Positions 1 to 7,474 of a DNA stretch of 19,370 nt are shown here, piece by piece (positions within the stretch are counted from its first letter, which is position 1; every line of letters starts with the position of its first letter). The stretch is taken from positions 1 through 19,370 of the forward strand of contig URLU01000017.1 in NCBI GenBank assembly GCA_900548765.1. Direction: 5' to 3'. Position numbers and translations under genes: made by a program. The notes below the pieces were generated by a model. That model did not search any database and was not told the origin of the DNA. It saw only the letters and a list, made by a program, of their open reading frames with translations. The DNA comes from an uncultured Lachnobacterium sp. Its GTDB lineage: Bacteria; Bacillota; Clostridia; Lachnospirales; Lachnospiraceae.

Positions 1-644
1 ATCCATATGCCTGCCAGATAGCTGCCCTCGGAGGATTTCTGCGGCTGTATGAGTACCTCTGATTCCTCATTGCCCCGCAGTATGCTAAAGCGCATATATT
101 CTCCCTTGGCAGAATCTACAAGCTTCACTATGTCTTCCTTGCTGTTTACCTCCTGCCCATCTACCGCGGTTATATAGTCTCCTCCCCTTATAGCTCCCTT
201 TGCCGGCTCTACCACCTCACCATTTTGATTTTCAAAGCTGACAGAATCAAGCACCAGCACTCCCTTCATCTGCTCATATATGCCCACCAGCCTGCCTGAT
301 GCAAATACACTCTCGCCCTCTACCAGCTGCACATGTACATCCTTTATAGGGAAAACGCCCCACAGATAACAGCCTAGAGTCTGCCCGCTGACATTTCCAT
401 CCTCTATAAAGCTGGTGACGGTGTTGCTCTTTATATCTCCAAAGGTAAGCGTGGAAAACTCCCTGTCTGTGCTGTTTTCACGCAGGCTCAGTCCCTTCAT
501 CAGGATTCCGTCCAGACTGTCGCCCCTTTCCACAAAGATTTCGTCCGGTATCTGCTCCATGAAGCTTCCGTAAAATAAAAAGAGCAGGCATACAAAATAA
601 GTAAGTACCGCTGATTTATGAATAAAATAAAAAAATTTCCGCAT
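1..644 (-). CDS. spoIVB: SpoIVB, stage IV sporulation protein B (N-terminal part; runs off left edge)
   Basis: This is the first 214 residues of SpoIVB, the S55-family serine protease secreted from the forespore that triggers pro-sigma-K processing in the mother cell (known for the family). I translated it by hand from the ATG at 644, which has a strong Shine-Dalgarno (GGAGG near 651-656). Residues 11-28 form one hydrophobic membrane segment after a basic start. Residues about 92-132 hold the family block YLWGVFPIKDV...GVLVL. Residues about 135-200 look like the PDZ domain (GGDYITAVDGQEV), and the fragment ends at SYLAGIW, just before the protease domain. The catalytic residues lie outside the window, so activity cannot be judged. 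Its place directly after recN matches the conserved recN-spoIVB-spo0A order; spo0A would be expected further left. Identification is strong from order plus motifs. Confidence 0.93.
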   Translation of the reverse strand, partial: MRKFFYFIHKSAVLTYFVCLLFLFYGSFMEQIPDEIFVERGDSLDGILMKGLSLRENSTDREFSTLTFGDIKSNTVTSFIEDGNVSGQTLGCYLWGVFPIKDVHVQLVEGESVFASGRLVGIYEQMKGVLVLDSVSFENQNGEVVEPAKGAIRGGDYITAVDGQEVNSKEDIVKLVDSAKGEYMRFSILRGNEESEVLIQPQKSSEGSYLAGIW

Positions 645-680
645 ACCATAACCTCCAAATGTGTCTATAGTATGCGGAAA
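631..680 (-). terminator. recN terminator-like hairpin enclosing the spoIVB start site
   Basis: Arms at 670-680 and 636-646 are a perfect 11-bp inverted repeat (TTTCCGCATAC on the minus strand). After one mismatch three more pairs (648-650 with 666-668) extend the stem, leaving a 15-base apical loop that contains the spoIVB Shine-Dalgarno. A T-rich run follows from 635 onward on the minus strand. It begins 4 bases after the recN stop, as an intrinsic terminator should. The 3' arm includes the spoIVB ATG (642-644). It may therefore end recN transcripts and also mask spoIVB translation on read-through RNA. The structure is seen; the function is inferred. Confidence 0.72.
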
Positions 681-697
681 GTATTTATTTCTTATTC
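668..697 (-). promoter_or_regulatory. Predicted sigma-G (or sigma-F) forespore promoter of spoIVB
   Basis: On the minus strand a -35 box GAATA (697-693) and a -10 box CATACTA (674-668) are separated by exactly 18 bases. This fits the Bacillus subtilis sigma-G consensus GHATR-N18-CATHMTA at every position. Transcription would start near 661, about 17 bases before the spoIVB ATG and 5 bases before its Shine-Dalgarno. B. subtilis spoIVB is known to be expressed in the forespore from sigma-F/sigma-G, so the match makes biological sense. The -35 box lies in the last codons of recN. Confidence 0.78.
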
Positions 698-2361
698 TGT
701 GCCATTTTCTTCATCTCTCTGGCACTCTCGATTACTGTGTCGGTGATTTCCACTCCGCCAAGCATTCTTGCAAGCTCCCTGACGCTGGCTTCCTCATCCA
801 ATTTATAAATATTGGAATAAGTTGAAGAATTTTCCACTGATTTTTCAATCAGGAAATGTGAGTCTGCCATGGCTGCTATCTGTGGCAAATGAGTGATACA
901 GATTATCTGGTGATTTCTTCCCAGCTCATTCATCTTTTCTGATACCATCTGGGCTGTTCGTCCACTGATACCGCTGTCAATTTCGTCAAAAATCAGGGTT
1001 TCGATTCTGTCATTTTCTGCCATGACAGTTTTAATACCCAGCATGATTCTTGACAGCTCACCACCTGACGCGATTTTTCCTAATGGCTTCACCGGCTCAC
1101 CCGGATTGGTAGATATCATAAATTCTGCATCATCGATTCCGTTTGATGTATAGTCTGCCAGCCTGTCAAAGCGCATCTCAAATTTTACATCAAGAAAATT
1201 CAAGTCCTTTAGGGCTGCTACAATAGCCTTTACCAGACTCCTGCTCTTTTCCTGTCTGAGCTTTGACACCTTAGCTGACACTTTTTCAAGCTCTGCCTCT
1301 TTTTTATCAAGAGAAGCCTTTAGATTGCTTAGATAAGTGTCATAATCATTAAGCTGGGCTATGCGCTCATTATTTTTCTCAAGCCTGTCCAGAATTTCTT
1401 CTATGCTACTGCCATACTTGGACTTTAAATGATTAATTTCATCCAGTCTCTTCTCAAGCTCATAGAAGCTCTCCTCATCAAACTCTGCCGCTGATATATA
1501 GGCTGAAATCTCGTGGTTGAAGTCCGAAAGCAGGCTGTCTATCTCTGCCAGCTGGTTTTCAAGCTGTGCCACCTCTTCATCATAGGCTGATGCTGTGCCA
1601 AGCTCTCTGACTGCCCTGCCTATCATCTCTGATGCACTCTCGTTTTCTCCATCGGTGCAGGTAAAGGCAGCATTGACTGCCTCCATAATCTTCTTGCCAT
1701 TTGAGAATTTGCGGTACTTAGTCTCAAGCTCCTCGTCCTCTCCTGCCACAAGCTTTGCAGCTTCTATCTCATTTGATTCATACTCTAAAAGAGATAATTC
1801 CTTTGCCCTCTCCTGTACGTTGAGGTTTGAGTTCTCATAGTCTTCCTTAAGCTGCTTGTACTCCCTGTAGAGGGCTGCCATCTGAACCTTTAAATTTTTC
1901 ATATCCTCCCCTGCATATTCATCAAGTATCTGCAGGTGATTCTTTTTGGACAAAAGTGACTGATGCTCATGCTGTCCATGGATGTCTATCAGCAGGGAAG
2001 CTGCTTCCTTCATCTTTGACACAGGCACAGCCTCGCCATTTATCCTGCCTACTGCTCTCTGGGCTGTGATTTTTCTGCTCAAAATCACTGTCCTGTCATC
2101 CTCAATCTCGATGTCAAGAGCCTTGAGCTTGTCTAGGATATCATCATTTTCCACATAGAAAATCAATTCCACAAAGGCTGTCTGCTCATTGTCCCTTAAC
2201 ATTTCTTTTGGCACTTTTTCCCCCAGTGCCAGATTGATTGAGCCTATAATTATTGATTTTCCAGCTCCTGTCTCTCCGGACATTATATTAAGTCCCTCCG
2301 AGAACTCCACCTCACATTCGTCGATTAATGCCAGGTTCTTTACATGTAGATTTTGTAACAT
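685..2361 (-). CDS. recN: RecN, DNA double-strand break repair ATPase
   Basis: RecN is an SMC-like ATPase that gathers at DNA double-strand breaks and promotes recombinational repair. With the chosen start it has 558 residues, normal for the family. The N-terminal half-domain has Walker A GETGAGKS at about residues 29-36. A long coiled-coil arm fills roughly residues 150-380. The C-terminal half has the ABC signature ASGGELSR at about 431-438, Walker B TLIFDEID at about 455-462 and a THLPQIAA switch block. An open frame continues five codons upstream to a GTG at 2376, but those codons are the Shine-Dalgarno itself (AAGGAG, 5 bases before the ATG at 2361), so the ATG is preferred. It follows argR by 31 bases. 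I saw no LexA-type operator in that gap. Confidence 0.95.
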   Translation of the reverse strand: MLQNLHVKNLALIDECEVEFSEGLNIMSGETGAGKSIIIGSINLALGEKVPKEMLRDNEQTAFVELIFYVENDDILDKLKALDIEIEDDRTVILSRKITAQRAVGRINGEAVPVSKMKEAASLLIDIHGQHEHQSLLSKKNHLQILDEYAGEDMKNLKVQMAALYREYKQLKEDYENSNLNVQERAKELSLLEYESNEIEAAKLVAGEDEELETKYRKFSNGKKIMEAVNAAFTCTDGENESASEMIGRAVRELGTASAYDEEVAQLENQLAEIDSLLSDFNHEISAYISAAEFDEESFYELEKRLDEINHLKSKYGSSIEEILDRLEKNNERIAQLNDYDTYLSNLKASLDKKEAELEKVSAKVSKLRQEKSRSLVKAIVAALKDLNFLDVKFEMRFDRLADYTSNGIDDAEFMISTNPGEPVKPLGKIASGGELSRIMLGIKTVMAENDRIETLIFDEIDSGISGRTAQMVSEKMNELGRNHQIICITHLPQIAAMADSHFLIEKSVENSSTYSNIYKLDEEASVRELARMLGGVEITDTVIESAREMKKMAQNKK

Positions 2362-2392
2362 ATTTTCTCCTTCCACTCTCCCAAGGATTATA

Positions 2393-2842
2393 CTATTCTA
2401 CAATTTTACGGATTTTTTTCATGAGTGATTCCGTTTCCTCCACTGTTCTGATGGCACACATTATGGTGTCATCACCTGCTATTGAGCCCACTATCTCGTG
2501 GATTTTCATAGCGTCGATTGCTGCGCACACCGCTCCTGCCATTCCTGACACGGTCTTTATTACCAGAATGTTTTGAGCCATATCCATGGACATAAAGCCA
2601 TCTCTCAGCACCCGCACATATTTTTCTGACAATTCATCATCTGTATCACCAAGCACTGCGTACTTCTGTCTTCCATTATTCATGGAAATCTTTGTGAGCT
2701 TCAGTTCCCTTATATCTCTTGATACAGTTGCCTGAGTTACGTTATAGCCCTCTCTTAGCAGATATTCTGACAGCTCTTCCTGAGTCTCTATGTCGTATCT
2801 TTGAATCAATTCAATAATTTTTGACTGACGTTTTGTCTTCAT
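2393..2842 (-). CDS. argR: ArgR/AhrC family arginine-responsive regulator
   Basis: ArgR proteins are hexameric arginine-dependent DNA-binding regulators of arginine biosynthesis and breakdown. The 149-residue product has the N-terminal winged helix with the family motif ATVSRDIRELKL at residues 38-49, and a C-terminal oligomerisation/arginine-binding domain ending in the block AGDDTIM at 122-128 (the GDD aspartates bind arginine in known members). The frame is open for another 24 codons upstream, overlapping nadK, but the ATG at 2842 has a clear AGGAGG 4 bases before it and fits the family N-terminus (MKTKRQ). It sits 8 bases after nadK and 31 before recN. The argR-recN pair is a conserved Gram-positive arrangement whose reason is not settled. 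No ARG box was recognised nearby. Confidence 0.94.
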   Translation of the reverse strand: MKTKRQSKIIELIQRYDIETQEELSEYLLREGYNVTQATVSRDIRELKLTKISMNNGRQKYAVLGDTDDELSEKYVRVLRDGFMSMDMAQNILVIKTVSGMAGAVCAAIDAMKIHEIVGSIAGDDTIMCAIRTVEETESLMKKIRKIVE

Positions 2843-2850
2843 TGTGCCTC

Positions 2851-3723
2851 CTATGTATATGTCTCCATTTTCTTTCTTAGTATCTCCAAAAAGCTGCGTT
2901 TGTTGAGCCTGCATATCTGGGTATAGTTGTCGGACTTTTTGATTACAAATCTGTCTCCCACCTTAAGCTCTGCTACATTGTCACCATCAAAGCTCACATA
3001 TGCCCTCTCATCCTTCTGCCATCTCCTGCTGCCCATCTCTATTTCTACCACGTCCTCTGAGGATAATACAATGCTCTTTGAATTTAGGTTATGGGCATTG
3101 TTTGGAGTTAGTAGTATCAAGCTGCCCTTTGGATCCACAATAGGACCGCCTGCCGACATATTATAGCCGGTTGAGCCTGTAGGTGTGGCAACAATTATGC
3201 CATCTGCATGATAGGTATTTAAAAACTCACCATTTACATAGACATTAAGACTAAGCATCTGTAAGCCGCCAGCTCTGTGTATTACTATGTCATTTAAGGC
3301 AACTCTTTTCTCCTTGCAGCCATCCTTGTGGCCTGTGAGCATGATTCTGTTTTCCATCATGTAATTGTCACCCATAAGCTTATCTATAGCAGGAAACACA
3401 TTAGCTTCCTCAAGCTCGCACAGATAGCCCAGAGTTCCCATGTTTACTCCAATAAGCGGTATCTTAAGTCCTGAGACCTTGGTCGCTGCCCTTATGAGTG
3501 TTCCATCTCCTCCCAGAACCAGTATGCACTCTGTGTCTTCTGGAATCTGCTCTATGTCAAAATCCCTGCCATCTGGTGACTCAACAATACTTATAAGGCT
3601 CTTTGCACTTCCACCCTGGTCTGTGATGTATTTTACTATCTGCTTAGTCAGTCTCAAGTCTTTATCCTTATAGGCATTAGTGATTACAACGAAATTTTTC
3701 ATTTTATTTGTCCAGTTCTCCAT
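2851..3723 (-). CDS. nadK: NAD kinase (NadK/PpnK)
   Basis: NadK phosphorylates NAD+ to NADP+ in the cytoplasm. Diagnostic motifs are present: the nucleotide-binding GGDGT at residues 71-75, VNMGTLGYL at 93-101, LNDIVIHR at 143-150, and the long DGIIVATPTGSTGYN block from 174 containing the NAD-contacting region. Length (290) is typical. The start is uncertain. The ATG at 3723 overlaps the tlyA end by 20 bases and has a GAGG about 9 bases upstream. A second ATG at 3702 (residue 8) lies one base after the tlyA stop and gives MKNFVVITN, which looks like the usual family beginning but has a weaker ribosome site. Either way translation is coupled to tlyA. Placement between tlyA and argR is common in Clostridia. 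Confidence 0.93.
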   Translation of the reverse strand: MENWTNKMKNFVVITNAYKDKDLRLTKQIVKYITDQGGSAKSLISIVESPDGRDFDIEQIPEDTECILVLGGDGTLIRAATKVSGLKIPLIGVNMGTLGYLCELEEANVFPAIDKLMGDNYMMENRIMLTGHKDGCKEKRVALNDIVIHRAGGLQMLSLNVYVNGEFLNTYHADGIIVATPTGSTGYNMSAGGPIVDPKGSLILLTPNNAHNLNSKSIVLSSEDVVEIEMGSRRWQKDERAYVSFDGDNVAELKVGDRFVIKKSDNYTQICRLNKRSFLEILRKKMETYT

Positions 3724-4507
3724 GAGCTGCCTCTACAACAGCATGAATGTCCACTGACTCCTCCTTCTGCGGCTCATCAGATTTTTCAATATATACAAGA
3801 TACTCTATATTTCCCTCTGGTCCCTTTATTGGTGAGTATTCCAGATTATGTATTGAGAAGCCGTTTTCCAAGGCAAAGCCTATTACCTTTTCAATAACCT
3901 CCTCATGCACCTTCTTATCTCTTACAACACCCTTCTTGCCGACCTTTTCCCTGCCTGCTTCAAACTGGGGCTTGATAAGGCAGACCATCTGACCCGCATC
4001 CTTTAACAATGCTCTTGCCGGCACAAGTACCTTAGTGAGTGAGATAAATGACACATCAACCGATGCAAAATCCAGTGCATCCGCTATATCGTCAGGTGTC
4101 ACATATCTTATATTGGTCTTCTCCATGCACACAACACGCTCATCCTGTCTGAGCTTCCATGCAAACTGTCCGTAGCCCACGTCCACGGCATATACTTTTA
4201 CAGCTCCGTTTTGCAGCATACAGTCTGTGAAACCGCCTGTTGATGCGCCTATATCCATGCATATTTTACCATCCAGTGTGATACCAAAATGCTTCATAGC
4301 TTTTTCAAGCTTAAGTCCTCCACGGCTCACATACTGTAATGTCTTGCCATGGATTTCGATTTTGCAGTCATCCGGGAAGGTGGAACCAGCCTTATCCTCC
4401 CTGTTGTTGTTTACGAAGACATTGCCCTCCATAATCATGGTCTTTGCCTTCTCTCTTGATGCTGCAAGACCTCTGTTAACTAATAATACATCTAATCTTT
4501 CTTTCAT
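3704..4507 (-). CDS. tlyA: TlyA-family rRNA 2'-O-methyltransferase
   Basis: TlyA enzymes 2'-O-methylate cytidines in 16S and/or 23S rRNA using S-adenosylmethionine; loss gives capreomycin resistance in mycobacteria. The 267-residue protein starts with an S4 RNA-binding domain (residues 1-60, MKERLDVLLVNRGLAASREKA in that order) followed by the short linker YVSRGGLKLEKA and an FtsJ-like methyltransferase domain with the SAM motif DIGASTGGFTDC at 85-96 and VSFISL in the catalytic region. The start ATG overlaps the dxs stop by 4 bases (ATGA), with GAGG just upstream, so the two genes are translationally coupled. Some homologues are called hemolysin A or YqxC; the methyltransferase naming is better supported. 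Which rRNA site it modifies cannot be told from here. Confidence 0.93.
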   Translation of the reverse strand: MKERLDVLLVNRGLAASREKAKTMIMEGNVFVNNNREDKAGSTFPDDCKIEIHGKTLQYVSRGGLKLEKAMKHFGITLDGKICMDIGASTGGFTDCMLQNGAVKVYAVDVGYGQFAWKLRQDERVVCMEKTNIRYVTPDDIADALDFASVDVSFISLTKVLVPARALLKDAGQMVCLIKPQFEAGREKVGKKGVVRDKKVHEEVIEKVIGFALENGFSIHNLEYSPIKGPEGNIEYLVYIEKSDEPQKEESVDIHAVVEAAHGELDK

Positions 4508-6369
4508 ATTACCTCATTATGCTTTAAAATCCTTGATACAATAGTTTCTGCATCAATTCCTACTATCTGCTTTAATCTGTCTACATTTCCATGCTCTACA
4601 TATGCATTTGGAATGGCAATTGTCATCACATCTATATCAATTTTATTCTCCTTGATATAGGCTGACACATGCTCTCCAAAGCCTCCGCTCTGCACATTTT
4701 CTTCCATTGTTACTAAAAGCTTATGCTTTGCGCAGAGCTCATGTATGCATTCCTCGTCAAATGGCATGGCGAATCTTGCATTTATTAGGCTCGCGTTTAT
4801 GCCATTTTCCTCTAACAGGCTCACAACCTTCTGTCCTGTCGCCACCATGCTGCCAAGTGCAAGCAGGGCTACCTGGCTGCCCTCATATATGGTCTCGCTC
4901 TTTCCAAGCTCGATTGGAGCCCTGTAGTCCTTTAAACCATCATATGCCAGCCCTCTTGGGTATCTGACTGCAATCGGGTGCCCATACTTCATTGCAAACT
5001 TAAGCATATCCGACAGCTCCCACTTATTCTTTGGTGCCATAATTGTCATATTTGGTATGTTGGACAAATATGATATATCAAAAATACCCTGATGGGTCTC
5101 TCCATCGCTTCCCACAAGTCCTGCCCTGTCTATGGCAAATACCACATGCAGATCCTGAATGCACACATCATGAAGTATCTGGTCAAAGGCTCTCTGCAAA
5201 AATGATGAGTATACGGCAAAAATAGGCTTCAAGCCTGCCTTTGCAAGTCCTGCCGCAAAGGTCACAGCATGCTCCTCTGCAATTCCCACATCAAAGAGCC
5301 TGTCTGGATATACATTTCCAAATCTTCTGAGTCCTGTTCCATCTGCCATGGCAGCAGTTATGGCAACTACCTTGTCGTCTCTCTCTCCCATCTTCTTTAT
5401 GATGGTAGCAAATACATCTGTGTAATTTGCCTTTACTCTCTTTGAAACCGGCACTCCTGTCTCTATATCAAAAGGCTCAGCTCCATGGAATCTGGCTGGA
5501 TGTCTCTCTGCCGGCAGATAGCCATTACCCTTTTTAGTAATTACATGAACCAAAACCGGTCCATCCACACGCCTGGCTTCCTCAAATTTCCTTTTCATCT
5601 CACGGATGTTACTGCCATCTATAGGTCCGATGTACATAATCCCCATCTCTTCAAAGAACATGCCCGGCACAAAGAGCTGCTTGATACTGCTCTTGGTGTT
5701 TCTGATTTTCTTTACCATCCGCTCGCCGTAGACCGGGATATTATTTAATGAGTTAAGTACAGATGCCTTTAAATCACGATAGCTGTCTGCTGTCCTAAAG
5801 CCTGACAGATAAGCACTCATTCCGCCTACATTTTCTGAGATTGACATATTATTGTCATTTAAGACAATTATAAAATTGGACTTAAGGGATGAAGCATTAT
5901 TTAGTGCCTCATATGCCATACCTCCAGTCAATGCTCCATCTCCTATGACAGATACCACATTGTAATCCTCTCCGGTAATCTCTCTCGCCTTGGCAAGTCC
6001 CAGTCCTGCTGATATGGATGTGGAGCTGTGCCCTGTATTAAAGGGGTCGCAGTCACTCTCCTGTGTCTTAGGAAAACCACTCATACCACCATACTGCCTT
6101 AAATTATTAAATCCGTCTTTTCTACCGGTTAAAATCTTATGAGTGTATGACTGATGTCCTACATCCCAGATTATCTTATCTTTTGGTAAATCAAAGGCAA
6201 GGTGAAGTGCCATAGTTAGTTCAACCACACCCAGATTAGATGCTAAGTGTCCTCCGGTCTGTGAAATATTCTCAACAAGAAAATTTCTGATTTCAGTTGC
6301 CAGCTCAGCCAGTTCTGTGTCTGTTAACTTTTTTATATCATTTTCCTTTTGAATCTTATCTAAGACCAT
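4504..6369 (-). CDS. dxs: 1-deoxy-D-xylulose-5-phosphate synthase
   Basis: DXS condenses pyruvate and glyceraldehyde 3-phosphate into DXP, the first step of the MEP isoprenoid pathway and a precursor source for thiamine and pyridoxal. The 621-residue protein shows the full transketolase-like layout: the N-terminal thiamine-diphosphate domain with H41, the GHQSY block (H72), GHSSTS (H114) and the cofactor/Mg motif from GDGALTGG to NDNN (143-174); the pyrimidine-binding domain from about 315 with the catalytic glutamate block GIAEEHAVTFAAG; and the C-terminal domain from about 490. The ATG at 6369 lies 2 bases after the ispA stop and uses a GGGAG inside the ispA end. Next to ispA it covers the entry and a late step of isoprenoid synthesis. 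Confidence 0.96.
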   Translation of the reverse strand: MVLDKIQKENDIKKLTDTELAELATEIRNFLVENISQTGGHLASNLGVVELTMALHLAFDLPKDKIIWDVGHQSYTHKILTGRKDGFNNLRQYGGMSGFPKTQESDCDPFNTGHSSTSISAGLGLAKAREITGEDYNVVSVIGDGALTGGMAYEALNNASSLKSNFIIVLNDNNMSISENVGGMSAYLSGFRTADSYRDLKASVLNSLNNIPVYGERMVKKIRNTKSSIKQLFVPGMFFEEMGIMYIGPIDGSNIREMKRKFEEARRVDGPVLVHVITKKGNGYLPAERHPARFHGAEPFDIETGVPVSKRVKANYTDVFATIIKKMGERDDKVVAITAAMADGTGLRRFGNVYPDRLFDVGIAEEHAVTFAAGLAKAGLKPIFAVYSSFLQRAFDQILHDVCIQDLHVVFAIDRAGLVGSDGETHQGIFDISYLSNIPNMTIMAPKNKWELSDMLKFAMKYGHPIAVRYPRGLAYDGLKDYRAPIELGKSETIYEGSQVALLALGSMVATGQKVVSLLEENGINASLINARFAMPFDEECIHELCAKHKLLVTMEENVQSGGFGEHVSAYIKENKIDIDVMTIAIPNAYVEHGNVDRLKQIVGIDAETIVSRILKHNEVI

Positions 6370-6371
6370 AC

Positions 6372-7265
6372 TTATTTCTCCCGATGAATTAAGTATACAA
6401 ATAAGTTTTGTAAAAATTCATCATTTTTTCCCAGTGCTCTCAATTCGTCACATGCCTCCTTAGAAATTCTCTCCACATCAGCTATTGATTTCTCAAGTCC
6501 TTCAAAGGCTACATATGTCATCTTGCTGTTTTTCTCGTCACTTCCGATAGGCTTTCCCAAAACTTCAAGTGAGCTTGTTACATCTAAGACATCGTCCTGT
6601 ATCTGGAACGCTAGTCCGATTTTTGAAGCAATCTGCTCCACCTTTTTGACATCCTCATATGATGCACCGGCAAGAATAGCTCCTACCATCATGGAAGCTT
6701 CTATCAGGGCTCCTGTCTTCAGCTTATATATAAAATTAAGTTTGTCTCTGGAAATTTTCACTCCTGGCGTCTTTTCACTTTCCACGTCCACAACCTGTCC
6801 GCCGACCATGCCATAAATACCAGCCTTTCCTGCTAAAACAGCAAAGGCTCTTGCGACCCTTATATCGGTCTCTATATCAAAGGCTTTTGAGACAGTCTCA
6901 TATGCGTAGTTTAAAAGTGCATCACCGGCTAAAATTCCCATTGCCTCCCCATAGACTGCATGGGTGGTCTTTTTCCCTCGTCTGTACTCATCATTATCCA
7001 TGGCAGGCAGGTCATCATGTACCAGGGAATAGGTGTGTATCATCTCTATGCCAGCCATAAATGGCTTGATTACCTCTCCCTGTCCTCCAAAGAGCTTATA
7101 TGTCTCCTCCATCAAAATAGGGCGAAGCCTCTTGCCCCCTGCCTCAATGCTATAGTTCATAGCTTTAAATATTGTTTTCTGAAAACCTGTTTCTTCTGGT
7201 AAATACTCCCTTATGACAGCATTTACATATTCAACCCTCGAAGAAAGTCTCACTTCAAAATTCAT
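6372..7265 (-). CDS. ispA: Farnesyl diphosphate synthase (polyprenyl synthetase, IspA type)
   Basis: This trans-prenyltransferase joins DMAPP and IPP to make farnesyl diphosphate, feeding undecaprenyl-phosphate and quinone-type lipids. The 297-residue sequence has GGKRLRP at 43-49, the first aspartate-rich motif DDLPAMD at 84-90 (the insertion-containing form of bacterial short-chain synthases, preceded by IHTYSLVH) and the second motif QIQDDVLD ending at 228. These favour a C15 product, although chain length is inferred. Its ATG overlaps the xseB stop by one base (TAATG) with GGAGG upstream, giving tight coupling. The xseB-ispA-dxs order is the standard Firmicutes one. Confidence 0.94.
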   Translation of the reverse strand: MNFEVRLSSRVEYVNAVIREYLPEETGFQKTIFKAMNYSIEAGGKRLRPILMEETYKLFGGQGEVIKPFMAGIEMIHTYSLVHDDLPAMDNDEYRRGKKTTHAVYGEAMGILAGDALLNYAYETVSKAFDIETDIRVARAFAVLAGKAGIYGMVGGQVVDVESEKTPGVKISRDKLNFIYKLKTGALIEASMMVGAILAGASYEDVKKVEQIASKIGLAFQIQDDVLDVTSSLEVLGKPIGSDEKNSKMTYVAFEGLEKSIADVERISKEACDELRALGKNDEFLQNLFVYLIHREK

Positions 7266-7474
7266 TAGAATTCCTCCAGTTTCCCTTGGTTATTTATAAC
7301 TAACATGGATTTTTCTATATTATCCAAAAGCTTATTTGCTTCCTTCAATTCCTCTACTCCACTCTTGTATAGCTCAAAGGATGCGTCAAGAGTAACATCC
7401 TGAGCTTCCATCTGTCCGATTATTTTCTCAAGATTATCAAATCTATCCTCAAGCCTTGGTTTTTCCTCACTCAT
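7265..7474 (-). CDS. xseB: Exodeoxyribonuclease VII small subunit
   Basis: XseB is the small helical subunit of exonuclease VII, which degrades single-stranded DNA; several copies coat one XseA. At 69 residues it has the typical size and family core: RLEDRFDNLEKIIGQME followed by a helix with the pattern LDASFELYKSGVEELKEANKLLD. The ATG overlaps the xseA end by 8 bases and has GGAGG about 8 bases upstream, so it should be made in step with XseA. The last base of its stop codon is shared with the ispA start. Confidence 0.94.
   Translation of the reverse strand: MSEEKPRLEDRFDNLEKIIGQMEAQDVTLDASFELYKSGVEELKEANKLLDNIEKSMLVINNQGKLEEF

Noticed and set aside
2387..2392. TATAAT on the minus strand between argR and recN as a recN promoter
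   Set aside because: No acceptable -35 lies 16-18 bases upstream, in the argR 3' end; probably AT-rich chance.
2362..2392. SOS (LexA/DinR) operator ahead of recN
   Set aside because: I looked for the CGAAC-N4-GTTCG pattern because recN is SOS-controlled in B. subtilis; nothing similar is present in the gap.
4227..4544. Plus-strand open frames opposite tlyA, dxs, ispA, ligA, glgD and others
   Set aside because: They lie wholly or mostly opposite well-identified genes, lack ribosome sites and recognisable motifs, and have compositions typical of antisense shadows.
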